Assembly (NCBI RefSeq): GCF_029892485.1
Contig: NZ_JARXVG010000003.1
Span: 248,001-312,000 of the forward strand
Direction of reading: 5' to 3'
DNA length: 64,000 nucleotides
Source: Variovorax boronicumulans
Lineage (GTDB): Bacteria; Pseudomonadota; Gammaproteobacteria; Burkholderiales; Burkholderiaceae_C
In this document: piece by piece, positions 1 through 8,792 of the stretch
Layout of the letters: each line of letters begins with the position of its first letter
Numbering within the stretch: position 1 is the stretch's first letter
Translations under genes and position numbers: made by a program
The notes under the pieces: model-generated
Seen by the model: only the letters and a program-made list of their open reading frames with translations
Told to the model about the DNA's origin: nothing
Database searches by the model: none

Positions 1-302
1 CGCTGCTGGACGGCGGCCGGCTCGGGCAGGACGTCTTCATCCTGCTGGGCTTCGTGCTGCTGGGCCTCTCCTACGGCCAGGCGGCCGGCGCGGTGACCTC
101 GAACTTCGAACCCAAGTACCGCTACACCGGCGCGGCCCTGACGGCCGACCTGGCCTGGCTGATCGGCGCTGCCTTCGCACCGCTGGTCGCGCTGGGGCTG
201 TCGGCGAACTTCGGCTTGGCCTACGTGAGCGTCTACCTGCTCTCGGGTGCGGCCGGCACGCTGGCCGCGCTGGGGTTGAACCGCGCGCTGGTGCGCGACT
301 GA
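1..302 (+). CDS. MFS transporter, C-terminal end (partial)
   Basis: The open frame runs in from the left edge (first full codon at base 3) and stops with TGA at 300-302. About 99 residues are visible. They are hydrophobic, with three likely membrane helices and short charged turns such as EPKYRYTG, which looks like the last helices of a metabolite:H+ symporter (MHS-type) major facilitator. An internal GTG at 54 is not a real start, because the frame continues upstream of it. The substrate cannot be told from this fragment. Confidence 0.75.
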   Translation, partial: LLDGGRLGQDVFILLGFVLLGLSYGQAAGAVTSNFEPKYRYTGAALTADLAWLIGAAFAPLVALGLSANFGLAYVSVYLLSGAAGTLAALGLNRALVRD

Positions 303-423
303 GAAGGCATGAATAAACCTACTGCGCGGTCCGATCTCGCACCTGCGGTCCTCACCGTACAGAGTACGGCTCCGGTCCTCGGTGCAAGCTCGAACCGCTC
401 GCTACGGTTTCTTCACACCTTCT
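302..423. repeat. Large imperfect palindrome between genes
   Basis: The stretch directly after the transporter stop is almost entirely an imperfect inverted repeat. The left arm 302-343 begins AGAAGGCATGAATAAACC. The right arm 381-423, read on the minus strand, begins AGAAGGTGTGAAGAAACC, matching at 15 of 18 bases. The inner ends of the arms (CGGT..CGA.CT.GCACC) match at 14 of 17. The centre also folds, with CCGTAC facing GTACGG around 353-370. The form is that of a dispersed REP- or MITE-like element. No second copy is visible in this window. Confidence 0.6.
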
Positions 424-450
424 GAGCGCATCGAAAGCTGTTTTTGAAAG

Positions 451-470
451 GGGGCCTGTCGGCCCCTTTT
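451..470 (+). terminator. Intrinsic terminator-like hairpin
   Basis: GGGGCC, loop TGTC, GGCCCC, followed by TTTT and a T-rich tail. It lies between the MFS gene with its palindrome and the HAD phosphatase gene, so it probably ends transcription of the upstream gene. Confidence 0.6.
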
Positions 471-512
471 CCTTTTCCGACGCTGCCGCGCGCGCTGGCT
501 TAGGATCGCGCC

Positions 513-1193
513 ATGTTTGCCGCCGCCATCTTCGACATGGACGGGCTCCTCATCGATTCGGAGCGGCCCATCATGGCCGCGTGGATCGAAGCGGCCCGCA
601 CGCTCGACATCGAGCTTTCGCACAGCCAATACCTGCGGGTCGTCGGCCTCGCCACTTCGGAGTCCGAGGTGATCCTCGGCGCGCTGCTCGGCGGGCCGGA
701 CGCCTACCGCCATGCGATCGCCCATGTTCGCAAGTGCCTGCAGCTGGAGCGCTCGGACGGCGCGCCGCTCTTTCCCATCAAGCCGGGCGCAGCCGAATTC
801 CTCGCCGCGCTGCGCCAGCGCGGAACACGTTGTGCCGTGGCGTCGTCTTCGACCAGCGGGCAGATCCAGGCCTGCCTCGGCAGCCTCGACGTGCTCCATC
901 ACTTCGATGCCTTCGCGGGCGGCGACGAGGTGGCGCGCGCCAAGCCCGATCCAGCGCTCTATCTGCTCGCGGCCTCGCGCCTGGGCGTGGACCCGTCGCA
1001 GTGCATCGCGTTCGAGGACAGCGAGAACGGCGCCAAGGCCGCGCTGGCCGCCGGCCTTCGCGTCGTGATCGTGCCGGACCTCAAGCACCCGCCTGCATCG
1101 ATCATCGAGCGGGCTTTCCATGTGCTGGACTCGCTGCACGACGCGACGGCGCACCTGCCGCGCTGGTTTCCGGGCGAAATGGTGCGGCCATGA
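513..1193 (+). CDS. HAD-superfamily phosphatase (beta-phosphoglucomutase-like, subfamily IA)
   Basis: 226 aa. The N-terminal motif FDMDGLLIDSE carries the nucleophile Asp8 and the acid/base Asp10. A Ser-rich motif II (VASSSTSGQ), a Lys in ARAKPDP (motif III) and the acidic motif IV FEDSENG follow in the usual order. A helical cap sits between motif I and motif II. It is expected to be a soluble Mg-dependent phosphatase or phosphosugar mutase. The substrate cannot be deduced. It overlaps the next small gene by ATGA, which implies translational coupling. Confidence 0.88.
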   Translation: MFAAAIFDMDGLLIDSERPIMAAWIEAARTLDIELSHSQYLRVVGLATSESEVILGALLGGPDAYRHAIAHVRKCLQLERSDGAPLFPIKPGAAEFLAALRQRGTRCAVASSSTSGQIQACLGSLDVLHHFDAFAGGDEVARAKPDPALYLLAASRLGVDPSQCIAFEDSENGAKAALAAGLRVVIVPDLKHPPASIIERAFHVLDSLHDATAHLPRWFPGEMVRP

Positions 1194-1513
1194 TCAGAAT
1201 CGGCACCCTGTGCCACGTCATCGACAGCTGCCTCGCATCGCCGATGACCGAGCGCGCGGTCGGCCGCATCGTGGAAGTGGTCTCGGCGCCCTATGACGCG
1301 CCCAGCGAGCGCTACCTGCCCGGCACCTACTACGACGTGCTTTTCGAGGGCTGGACCTTCTACTGCCGCAGCGACAAGCTCGTGCCCATCTCCGATCCCG
1401 GCGCGGATGTCGGCAGCTGGGAGGACGAATTCATCGATGTCCCAGCTAGGCCCACTCACAGCACTTCGTCGCGCAACTGCGGGAACACCTTCGACACCTT
1501 CGCCAGCAGGTAG
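1190..1513 (+). CDS. Small conserved-looking protein of unknown function
   Basis: 107 aa, starting at ATG 1190 inside the stop of the HAD gene (ATGA). I do not recognise the family. Residues 1-80 are rich in beta-forming residues and look like a compact small barrel ([34 protein letters not shown]). The last ~20 residues run antisense through the 3' end of the convergent oxygenase gene, so the two genes overlap by 58 bp. The tail after EDEFIDVP is low-complexity, and a base change or indel near 1447-1455 could have removed an earlier stop. The coupling to the HAD gene is the best evidence that it is real. Confidence 0.55.
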   Translation: MIRIGTLCHVIDSCLASPMTERAVGRIVEVVSAPYDAPSERYLPGTYYDVLFEGWTFYCRSDKLVPISDPGADVGSWEDEFIDVPARPTHSTSSRNCGNTFDTFASR

Positions 1514-2457
1514 TCGCCGTAGCGGCCGCTGAAGGCGTGCACGTTGGCGCGGTCCCAGCGCTCGGCGCTGTCGTCCAGCGCTTCGGCACCCGCGAGGCCT
1601 TCGATGCGCTGCACGCGCGCCTCGAAATTCGGATCGAAGAACAGCGGGAACGACAGCCGGTCGCGCCCCGAGGTGTTGCGCTTCACGCGGTGCGGCGTCG
1701 ACTTGTAGAGCCCGCCGGTCATGCGGTCGAGCATGTCGCCGATGTTGCAGACGAAGGAGCCTGCAATCGGCGGCGCGTCGATCCAGCCGCCCGGCGTGTG
1801 CACCGCGAGGCCACCGACGTTGTCCTGGTGCAGGATGGTGAGCAGGCCGTAGTCGGTGTGTTCGCCCACGCCCCATTGCACGTCGAGCCCTTCGGGCACG
1901 GGCTGCGAGGGGTAGTTGAACAGGCGGAACAGGATCAGCGGATCGGCGGTGTAGCGCTCGGCGAAATACGTGGCCGGCAGGCCCAGGCTCAGTGCGATGC
2001 CTTCCATCAACTGGTGGCCCAGTTGCGTGACAGCCGCCATGTACTCGAGGATGGTTTCGCGGAAGCCCGGCACATCGGGAAAAAGGTTCGGCCCGTGCAC
2101 CGGCGTCTTCGCCTGCACCAGCGGGTGCGTCGCGGGCAGCTCGGTGCCGAGGTACAGGCCTTCCTTCCAGTCGGGCCGGCCCGAGGTCAGCTCGCCGCCG
2201 AGCGGAAAGAAGCCGCGCCATGCGCGCCCGCCGAGGGCCATGCGCCATCGCATCTTGGCTTCTTCGGGCAGCTCGAAGAAACGGTGGCTCAGGTCTTCGA
2301 GCCGTTGCACCAGCGCCGCATCCACGCCGTGGCCGGTGACGTAGAAAAAGCCGTGCGCGCGGCAGGCGGCGCCAATCTGCGCGGCCACGTCCTCGCGTCC
2401 GGCCGTGCCGGCCACGAGCGGCGCAACGTCGATCAGGGGAAGGGATTGGTCGGTCAT
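1456..2457 (-). CDS. 2-oxoglutarate/Fe(II)-dependent oxygenase, isopenicillin N synthase family
   Basis: 333 aa. The N-terminal DIOX_N-type region ([23 protein letters not shown]) is followed by a 2OG-FeII_Oxy domain. The iron facial triad is visible as His200-x-Asp202 (HTDYG) and His256 (STPHRV). The co-substrate-binding RxS pair is Arg267/Ser269. It should be a soluble oxygenase; the substrate is unknown. It is the last gene of a minus-strand amino-acid ABC transporter operon and overlaps the ATPase stop by 4 bp. The imported compound may therefore be its substrate. Confidence 0.88.
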   Translation of the reverse strand: MTDQSLPLIDVAPLVAGTAGREDVAAQIGAACRAHGFFYVTGHGVDAALVQRLEDLSHRFFELPEEAKMRWRMALGGRAWRGFFPLGGELTSGRPDWKEGLYLGTELPATHPLVQAKTPVHGPNLFPDVPGFRETILEYMAAVTQLGHQLMEGIALSLGLPATYFAERYTADPLILFRLFNYPSQPVPEGLDVQWGVGEHTDYGLLTILHQDNVGGLAVHTPGGWIDAPPIAGSFVCNIGDMLDRMTGGLYKSTPHRVKRNTSGRDRLSFPLFFDPNFEARVQRIEGLAGAEALDDSAERWDRANVHAFSGRYGDYLLAKVSKVFPQLRDEVL

Positions 2458-3197
2458 GCGTCTCTCGAGAAAGGCGAGCGGATGTCGGACAGGAACTGCT
2501 GCGCGCGCGGATGCTGCGGCCGGTTGAAGAAATCGTCGGGCGTTGCGCGCTCGAGCACCTTGCCTTCGTCCATGAAGATCACGCGGTCGGCCACCTCGCG
2601 CGCAAAGCCCATCTCGTGCGTCACGCAGACCATGGTCATGCCGTCGCGCGTGAGGTCGCGCATCACCAACAGCACCTCGCCGACCATCTCGGGGTCGAGC
2701 GCGCTGGTGGGCTCGTCGAACAGCATCAGCGGCGGCTGCATCGCGAGGGCGCGCGCGATCGCCACGCGCTGCTGCTGGCCGCCCGAGAGTTCGCTCGGCC
2801 ACGCATCGGCCTTGTTCGCCAGGCCCACGCGTTGCAGCAGCGCCATCGCGCGCTCCTCGGCGTCCTTGCGCGAGAGGCCGCGAAGCTGCATCGGCGCCAT
2901 CGTGCAGTTCTGCAGCACCGTGAGGTGCGGGAACAGGTTGAATTGCTGGAACACGAAGCCGATGCGCGAGCGGAAGGCGTTCACGTCGGTGCCGGGCGCG
3001 TGGATGTCCTGGCCCTCGAAAAGAATGCGGCCCGACTGGATCGGCTCGAGCCGGTTGAAGGTGCGGATCAGCGTCGACTTGCCCGAGCCTGAGGGCCCGC
3101 ACACCACGACGACCTCGCCCTTGTGGATGGTCTCGTTGATGTCGACCAGGGCCTGGTAGCTGCCGTACCACTTGTTGACGTTCTGCAGTTCGATCAT
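2454..3197 (-). CDS. Polar amino-acid ABC transporter ATP-binding protein
   Basis: 247 aa. Walker A GPSGSGKS ends at Lys40/Ser41. The Q-loop ([11 protein letters not shown]), signature [15 protein letters not shown], Walker [15 protein letters not shown] and switch His (CVTHEMGFA) are all present, so it is intact. Family wording matches the GlnQ/HisP group of ATPases that energise uptake of polar amino acids. The start at 3197 overlaps the upstream permease stop by 4 bp (ATGA) and its own stop overlaps the oxygenase start. Confidence 0.93.
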   Translation of the reverse strand: MIELQNVNKWYGSYQALVDINETIHKGEVVVVCGPSGSGKSTLIRTFNRLEPIQSGRILFEGQDIHAPGTDVNAFRSRIGFVFQQFNLFPHLTVLQNCTMAPMQLRGLSRKDAEERAMALLQRVGLANKADAWPSELSGGQQQRVAIARALAMQPPLMLFDEPTSALDPEMVGEVLLVMRDLTRDGMTMVCVTHEMGFAREVADRVIFMDEGKVLERATPDDFFNRPQHPRAQQFLSDIRSPFSRDA

Positions 3198-3922
3198 GCG
3201 GACACCTTGGGGGCCGAAGCGGAAGTGGAGCCAATGGTGGACATGCCGCGGCGCGCGAACCGTCGCTCCAGCCAGTAGGCGAAGCGCGAGAGGCCGAAGC
3301 AAAGAATGAAGTACGTGCCGCCCAATATCAGGTAGATCTGCGCCGGCTTGGTGAACACCTGCGTGTTGATCTGCGTTGCGATGAACGACACCTCCGCCAG
3401 GCCGATGATGTAGCCGAGCGAGGTCTCCTTGATGGTAGAGACGAACTGGTTCACCAGAGAAGGCAGCATGCTGCGCAGCGCCTGCGGCAGCACCACCAGG
3501 CGCATCGCGCGGAAGTAGCTCAGGCCCAGCGCGCGCGCCGTTTCCATCTGCCCGCGCGGCAGGCCCTGGATGCCGGCGCGCACGATCTCGGCGAGGTAGG
3601 CGGCATCGAAGATCACGAGCGCGATCAGCATGGTGGTGAACTGGTCGGTCTTCACGCCCGTCACGCTGGGCAGGAAGAAGTAGGCCCAGAAGATCACCAT
3701 CAGCAGCGGCAGGCCGCGCACCACGAAGACGAAGCCTGTCACAGGCCAGCGCACCCAGCGCCACGGGCTCACGCGCGCGAGGCCCAGCACGATGCCCAGC
3801 GGCAGCGCGAGCACGAGGCCGCAGGACGCAAGCAGCAGCGTGAGCACCAGCCCGCCGAGCGGGCCGTTCGGGTACTGCCCGATGAGGAAGTAGACCCAGT
3901 AGTCGTTGATGATCTGGAGCAT
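3194..3922 (-). CDS. Amino-acid ABC transporter permease (second subunit)
   Basis: 242 aa with about five membrane helices. The cytoplasmic EAA loop is readable as [25 protein letters not shown], typical of the HisM/GlnP permease family (His/Glu/Gln/Arg/opine three-TM domain). It lies 13 bp after the first permease and is coupled to the ATPase by an ATGA overlap. The charged C-terminal tail probably faces the cytoplasm. Confidence 0.92.
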   Translation of the reverse strand: MLQIINDYWVYFLIGQYPNGPLGGLVLTLLLASCGLVLALPLGIVLGLARVSPWRWVRWPVTGFVFVVRGLPLLMVIFWAYFFLPSVTGVKTDQFTTMLIALVIFDAAYLAEIVRAGIQGLPRGQMETARALGLSYFRAMRLVVLPQALRSMLPSLVNQFVSTIKETSLGYIIGLAEVSFIATQINTQVFTKPAQIYLILGGTYFILCFGLSRFAYWLERRFARRGMSTIGSTSASAPKVSA

Positions 3923-3935
3923 CGCGTCGCCGTCC

Positions 3936-4631
3936 TCAGATCGTTCGCACCGGGAAGCGGTGGTGGTACCAGGTCGCGAGGCCCGTGATGGCCAGCGATA
4001 CCGTCAAGTAGGCTGCGCTCGCGAACGCGAACGACTCGAAGCTGCGGAAGGTCGCACTCTCCACCTGCCCGGCCTGGTACATCAGCTCGGCCACGCCGAT
4101 CACAGTCGCGATGGAGGTGTTCTTCCAGAGGCTCAGCGTCTGCGAGATCAGTGGCGGCACGGTGATGCGCAGCGCCTGCGGCAGCACCAAGCGGCGCATG
4201 GTGTCCAGGAAGCCGAAGCCCAATGCGCGGCCCGCTTCGAACTGCACGGTCGGTATCGCGCGGATGCCGCTTCGGATGTCCTCCGCCATGAAGGCGGCCG
4301 TGTACAGCGCGAGCGCGACGATGGCGCTGTAGGCCTCGATGTGGCCCGCGTAGAGCCACTGCTTGATGCCATCGGGCAAGAGCTCGGGCGCGCCGAAATA
4401 CCAGAAGAGCATGTGCGCAAGCAGCGGGATGTTGCGGATCGATTCCACGTACGCAAAGCCCAGCCAGCGCAGCGGCGCGATCGGCGACAGGCGCAAGAGC
4501 GCCACTACCAGCGCGATGGGCAGCGCCAGCACGAGCGAGGCCGCGAGCAGCTGCAGCGAGAGCAGGAGGCCCGCGACGAGCATGTCGTGGTACTTGCCGG
4601 TCAGCAGCAAGGAATAGTCGAACAGGGGCAT
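3936..4631 (-). CDS. Amino-acid ABC transporter permease (first subunit)
   Basis: 231 aa, taking ATG 4631 (MPLFDYSLLLTGKY) as the start. The frame stays open up to 4715, but that 28-residue extension translates the intergenic palindromic repeat (Pro/Gly-rich MPPPQPSPGRGG) and is very unlikely to be protein. The EAA loop reads AEDIRSGIRAIPTVQFEAGRALGFG. It has about five membrane helices and is the GltJ/HisQ-like partner of the downstream permease. Confidence 0.9.
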   Translation of the reverse strand: MPLFDYSLLLTGKYHDMLVAGLLLSLQLLAASLVLALPIALVVALLRLSPIAPLRWLGFAYVESIRNIPLLAHMLFWYFGAPELLPDGIKQWLYAGHIEAYSAIVALALYTAAFMAEDIRSGIRAIPTVQFEAGRALGFGFLDTMRRLVLPQALRITVPPLISQTLSLWKNTSIATVIGVAELMYQAGQVESATFRSFESFAFASAAYLTVSLAITGLATWYHHRFPVRTI

Positions 4632-4677
4632 GGGGGGCGACAGTATCACCGTCGCAAGGGGCGGCTTTCCGGTTTGG

Positions 4678-4793
4678 CTCCCTCCCCTCCCGGGGGAGGG
4701 TTGGGGTGGGGGCACGACGGCGTCTGAAAAGACGTGGCGCTTGCTCGAAGGCCGCGAGCCCCCATCCCGGCCTTCCCCCGGAAGGGGAAGGAG
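4678..4793. repeat. Dispersed palindromic repeat, copy 1 (inside ABC operon)
   Basis: Two 36-base arms (4678-4713 and 4758-4793) are inverted copies of each other, matching at 30 of 36 positions, around a 44-base centre. The arms begin CTCCCTCCCC and CTCCTTCCCC when read inward. A related element lies at 10909-11022, with the same arms and shared centre blocks (ACGACGGC, TCGAAGGCC). Here it sits between the binding-protein gene and the first permease gene of one operon, so it should form a strong mRNA stem-loop. Confidence 0.75.
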
Positions 4794-4809
4794 AAATGCA
4801 AAGGCGGTG

Positions 4810-5637
4810 TCAGTCGATCTTGTCGCTGTCGAACTTGAAGTCGCGCGTCTCGAAGCCCGAAGCCGTCGTCGGCCCGTACCACTTCACGAAGATCTTCTGC
4901 GCCTCGCCCGACTTCTCGAGCTCGCGCAGCGTGTCGTCCACCACGGCCTTCAGGCCGCTCTCGCCCTTCTTGATGCCGATGGCCAGCGCCTCGGTGCTCA
5001 GGTTCTGCTTGAGCACCACGTACTGCGCCTTCGCGGGGCCCAGCTTGGCGTAGCTGCGCAGCAGCGCGGCCTCGTCGTCCACGTAGCCCACGCCCTTGCC
5101 TTGCTGCAGGGCCTGGAAGGCCTGCTGGCTCGTGTCGAAGGTCACGACCTCGGCGGTGGGCACGGCCTTGCGGATGTTGGGCTCCTGCGTGCCGCCGCGG
5201 ATGGTCAGCACCTTCTTTCCGCCCAACTGCGGGATGTCGGCGATGCCGCTGTCCTTCTTCACGATGGCCTTCTGGCCGGTCACGAAGGTGGTGAGCGAGA
5301 AGTCGATCTGCGCCTCGCGCTCCTTGTTGTGCGTGAGGCCCGCGGCCACCAGGTCCACGTGGCCTTGTTGCAACTCGGGAATTCGTGCGGCCACGGCGAT
5401 CTGCTTGAGCACCGGCTTCACGCCGATCTTCCTGGCGATGGCGTTCACCAGGTCGACTTCGTAGCCGACGATCTGGCGCGTCTTCGGGTCGACGAAGGTG
5501 GCGGGCTCGTCGGTGCCGAGCACGCCGACCACGAGTTCGCCCTTCTTCTTGATGTCGGCAAGCTGGTCCGCGTGGGCGGCGATGCCGGTGAACAGGGCGG
5601 AGGCGGCGAGTGCCGCGGCGAGCAGGGTGTGGCGCAT
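4810..5637 (-). CDS. Periplasmic polar amino-acid-binding protein (SBP family 3)
   Basis: 275 aa. A signal peptide (MRHTLLAAALAASALFTGIAAHA) is cut before DQLADI. The mature part shows family-3 features: GELVVGVLGTDEPATFVD, GYEVDLVNAIARKIG, and a long C-terminal lobe ending KWYGPTT. This is the ligand-binding subunit and the first gene of the minus-strand transporter operon. A good ribosome site (GGAGAAAG on the minus strand, near 5648) precedes the start. The ligand cannot be deduced. Confidence 0.92.
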   Translation of the reverse strand: MRHTLLAAALAASALFTGIAAHADQLADIKKKGELVVGVLGTDEPATFVDPKTRQIVGYEVDLVNAIARKIGVKPVLKQIAVAARIPELQQGHVDLVAAGLTHNKEREAQIDFSLTTFVTGQKAIVKKDSGIADIPQLGGKKVLTIRGGTQEPNIRKAVPTAEVVTFDTSQQAFQALQQGKGVGYVDDEAALLRSYAKLGPAKAQYVVLKQNLSTEALAIGIKKGESGLKAVVDDTLRELEKSGEAQKIFVKWYGPTTASGFETRDFKFDSDKID

Positions 5638-5712
5638 GGTTGTTCTTTCTCCGGTTGGAAATCAGGCCTGAACCATATCAATAAAACCTCAGATTATTAA
5701 ATCGTCGATTGA

Positions 5713-5724
5713 CATATGCATATG
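5713..5724. promoter_or_regulatory. 12-bp perfect palindrome in divergent promoter region
   Basis: CATATGCATATG lies in the AT-rich 161-bp gap between the divergent binding-protein gene (minus) and fabV (plus). TTGACA overlaps its left edge at 5709-5714 on the plus strand. It could be a regulator site or simply promoter DNA; the sequence alone does not decide. Confidence 0.25.
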
Positions 5725-5798
5725 GCCCGCATGGGATGCCTGCCAGCCCGGCTGGGTTAAATTGCGTGCTTCCCCGGCATCAATCCAGCGAGGTCTTC

Positions 5799-6995
5799 AT
5801 GATCATCAAACCGCGCGTGCGCGGCTTCATCTGCGTCACGACCCATCCCACGGGCTGCGAAGCCAACGTCAGACAGCAGATCGACCACGTGCTGGCCCAG
5901 GGCCGGATTGCGCAAGGACCGAAGAAGGTGCTCGTCATCGGCGCATCGACCGGCTACGGCCTGGCCGCGCGCATCACAGCGGCCTTCGGCTGCGGCGCCG
6001 ACACGCTGGGCGTTTTCTTCGAGCGGCCCGGCAGCGAGACCAAGCCCGCCTCGCCCGGCTGGTACAACACCGCCGCCTTCCATCGCGCTGCGGCGGAAGA
6101 AGGCCTCTATGCGAAGAGCATCAACGGCGACGGCTTCTCCGACGACGTGAAGCAGAAGACCATCGACGCGATCCGCGCGGATCTCGGCCAGGTCGATCTC
6201 GTCGTCTACAGCCTGGCCGCGCCGCGGCGCACGCATCCGAAGACTGGCCAGGTCTTCAACTCGACGCTCAAGCCCATCGGCAAGGCCGTGACCCTGCGCG
6301 GCCTCGACACCGACAACGAGGTCGTCAAGGAAACCGTGCTGGAGCCCGCCACGCAGGAAGAAATCGACAACACCGTCGCCGTGATGGGCGGCGAAGACTG
6401 GCAGATGTGGATCGACGCGCTGCAAGAAGCCGGCGTGCTGGCCGATGGCGCCAAGACCACCGCCTTCACCTACTTGGGCGAGCAGATCACGCACGACATC
6501 TACTGGAACGGCTCCATCGGCGCAGCCAAGAAGGACCTCGACCAGAAGGTGCTCGGCATTCGCGCCGGGCTGGCGGCGAAGGGCGGCGATGCGCGCGTCT
6601 CGGTGCTGAAGGCGGTCGTGACGCAGGCGAGCTCGGCCATTCCGATGATGCCGCTGTACCTCTCGCTCCTCTTCAAGGTGATGAAGGAGAAGGGCACGCA
6701 CGAAGGCTGCATCGAGCAGGTGCACGGCCTCTTCGCCGAGAGCCTCTACGGCAACACGCCGCACCTGGACGCCGAAGGCCGCCTGCGCGCGGACTACAAG
6801 GAGCTGGCCCCGGAGGTGCAGGCGCGCGTGGTCGAACTCTGGCCCCAGGTGACGAGCGAGAACATCCACGAACTCACCGATTTCGCGGGCTACAAGACCG
6901 AGTTCCTGCGGCTCTTCGGCTTCGTTGTCGAAGGCGTGGACTACGAGGCCGACGTGAACCCCGATGTGGGAATCCCGAACCTCGTCCAGGCCTAG
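5799..6995 (+). CDS. fabV: Enoyl-[acyl-carrier-protein] reductase (NADH), FabV type
   Basis: 398 aa, starting at ATG 5799 ([13 protein letters not shown]); a longer in-frame reading from 5709 has no family-like sequence. The NADH-binding fold shows [17 protein letters not shown]. The FabV catalytic signature Tyr-x8-Lys is present exactly as Tyr235 ([10 protein letters not shown]) and Lys244. It reduces trans-2-enoyl-ACP in the last step of each fatty-acid elongation cycle, and FabV enzymes as a class are poorly inhibited by triclosan. The length is normal for the family. The next gene starts 27 bp downstream. Confidence 0.95.
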   Translation: MIIKPRVRGFICVTTHPTGCEANVRQQIDHVLAQGRIAQGPKKVLVIGASTGYGLAARITAAFGCGADTLGVFFERPGSETKPASPGWYNTAAFHRAAAEEGLYAKSINGDGFSDDVKQKTIDAIRADLGQVDLVVYSLAAPRRTHPKTGQVFNSTLKPIGKAVTLRGLDTDNEVVKETVLEPATQEEIDNTVAVMGGEDWQMWIDALQEAGVLADGAKTTAFTYLGEQITHDIYWNGSIGAAKKDLDQKVLGIRAGLAAKGGDARVSVLKAVVTQASSAIPMMPLYLSLLFKVMKEKGTHEGCIEQVHGLFAESLYGNTPHLDAEGRLRADYKELAPEVQARVVELWPQVTSENIHELTDFAGYKTEFLRLFGFVVEGVDYEADVNPDVGIPNLVQA

Positions 6996-7022
6996 GAAGC
7001 GCACAGAGGGATACTCCCGCCC

Positions 7023-7442
7023 ATGCAGATTCAAGAAAAGCCGCCCGCCGGCACGCCCTTCGAGTGGATCGGCGGCGAGCCGAAGGTGGAGGCGCTGGTC
7101 GAGCGCTTCTACGACCTGATGGAGCTCGAGCCCGCCTACGCGCAACTGCGCGCGGTGCACGGCACCAGCCTCGACAACGCACGCCAGCGCCTCTTCTGGT
7201 TCCTGTGCGGCTGGCTCGGCGGCCCGCAGCACTACACCGACCGCTTCGGCCATCCGATGCTGCGCGCGCGGCATTTGCCGCAGAGCATCGGCGGCCACAG
7301 CATCGGCATCAAGGAGCGCGACCAGTGGCTGGCCTGCATGGACCAGGCGATGGGCGAGACCGGTGTGCCCGATGACTTGCGCGCAAGGCTGCGCACGTCC
7401 TTCTTCCAGACAGCAGACTGGATGCGAAACCGCGGCGAATAG
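7023..7442 (+). CDS. Group II truncated haemoglobin
   Basis: 139 aa. It fits the trHbO family: Tyr30 near the B10 position (ERFYDLM), the YTDRFGHPMLRARH block with the likely haem-ligating His84, and RDQWLACM with Trp102 at the conserved G8 place. Members bind O2, NO or peroxide in the cytoplasm. The gene lies 27 bp after fabV and 43 bp before a ferredoxin-reductase-like flavoprotein that could serve as its electron donor. Confidence 0.92.
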   Translation: MQIQEKPPAGTPFEWIGGEPKVEALVERFYDLMELEPAYAQLRAVHGTSLDNARQRLFWFLCGWLGGPQHYTDRFGHPMLRARHLPQSIGGHSIGIKERDQWLACMDQAMGETGVPDDLRARLRTSFFQTADWMRNRGE

Positions 7443-7485
7443 CGGCGAATAAAAACAGACACCGACTCCCGAAAGACTTTCCCTC

Positions 7486-8709
7486 ATGAATTCCATCGTC
7501 ATCATCGGCGGCGGCCACGCCGCGGCCCAGCTTTGCGCGAGCCTTGCCGAAGCCGGACAGGGCGCGCGCGTGCACCTGGTCTGCGAAGAGGCCTGCGAGC
7601 CGTACCACCGTCCGCCGCTGTCGAAGGCCTTTCTCAAGAGCGCCGAAGAAACCACGCAGCCGCACAAGGCCGCCGACTGGTACCGCGAAGCGGGCATCAC
7701 GCTGCACCTGGGCGATGCGGCCGTGGCCATCGACCGCGAGGCGCACACCGTCACGCTGCGTTCGGGCGCGGTGCTGCCGTGGGAAAAGCTGGTGCTGGCC
7801 ACGGGCACGCGTGCACGGCAGATGCCCGGGCTCCAGCAAGGGCTGGAGAACGTCGCGAGCCTGCGTGCCGCCGAAGAAGCGCATCGCCTGCGCGAGCGGC
7901 TTGCGGGTGCGCAGCATGTCACCGTGCTCGGCGGCGGCTTCATCGGCCTCGAAGTGGCGGCCACCGCGAAGGCGCTCGGCAAGAGCGTGCAGGTGATCGA
8001 AAGCGCGCCGCGCCTCCTGGGCCGCGCCGTGTCGCCCGAGCTGTCGGCGCATGTGCTCGCTACGCACCGCGCCGCCGGCATCGACATCGTGCTCGGCGCG
8101 CAGACCGGTGCATTCGAGGTCGAGGGCGACCGGCTCGCATCGATCCAGGTCAACGGCGTGAAGCAGCCGGTGGACCTGCTGCTGCTGGGCATCGGTGCCG
8201 TGCCCGAGACCGCACTCGCGCAGGCCGCGGGCATCGAGTGCGCCGACGGCATCGTGGTCGACGGCCACATGCAGACCAACGCAGCCGACGTGCTCGCCGT
8301 GGGCGACTGCACGCGCTTCCCCGATCGCCGCGCGGGCCGCGCACTGCGGCTCGAATCGGTGCAGAACGCGAACGACCAGGCACGCACCGCAGTCGCCACG
8401 CTGACCGGCGCCGCGCGCACGCACGATGCGGTCGCTTGGTTCTGGTCCGACCAGGGCAGCATGCGCCTGCAGATGGTGGGCCTGATGCCTGCCGAAGGCA
8501 CGCCAGATTTGACGAGCGTGCGCCGCCCCGGTCCCAAGCCCGAGGCGTTCTCGCTGTTCCACTACGTCGACGGGCAGCTCGCGTGCGTCGAATCGGTCAA
8601 CGCGCCGGTCGATCACATGATGAGCCGCAAGCTGCTCGAAGCTGGCCGCAGCCCCGACCCGGTGGCGATCGCGGATGCGTCAATACCACTAAAGAATCAC
8701 CTGTCGTAG
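7486..8709 (+). CDS. FAD-dependent NAD(P)H oxidoreductase, ferredoxin/rubredoxin reductase-like
   Basis: 407 aa. An FAD-binding Rossmann motif (IIGGGHAAAQ) opens the protein, followed by EPYHRPPLSKAFL, LATGTRAR, a second NAD(P)-binding motif (VLGGGFIGLEVAA) and the second FAD motif (VLAVGDCTRFPD). The C-terminal reductase domain (WFWSDQGSMRLQMVGL) is complete. This layout is that of putidaredoxin/rhodocoxin reductases. No ferredoxin or P450 gene is adjacent; the truncated haemoglobin gene just upstream is the nearest possible partner. Confidence 0.9.
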   Translation: MNSIVIIGGGHAAAQLCASLAEAGQGARVHLVCEEACEPYHRPPLSKAFLKSAEETTQPHKAADWYREAGITLHLGDAAVAIDREAHTVTLRSGAVLPWEKLVLATGTRARQMPGLQQGLENVASLRAAEEAHRLRERLAGAQHVTVLGGGFIGLEVAATAKALGKSVQVIESAPRLLGRAVSPELSAHVLATHRAAGIDIVLGAQTGAFEVEGDRLASIQVNGVKQPVDLLLLGIGAVPETALAQAAGIECADGIVVDGHMQTNAADVLAVGDCTRFPDRRAGRALRLESVQNANDQARTAVATLTGAARTHDAVAWFWSDQGSMRLQMVGLMPAEGTPDLTSVRRPGPKPEAFSLFHYVDGQLACVESVNAPVDHMMSRKLLEAGRSPDPVAIADASIPLKNHLS

Positions 8710-8792
8710 CCGCGCTGCATGACGGGCGCGATTCACCAGCCTGTCATTCGCCTTTCGGAGACTGCGTCTTCCTAATCCGAGGGAGACGATCG

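Noticed and set aside
5757..8537. A 926-residue open frame on the minus strand opposite fabV, the haemoglobin and the flavoprotein genes
   Set aside because: It mirrors three well-supported plus-strand genes; its composition is the His/Arg/Ala-rich pattern of antisense reading in GC-rich DNA.
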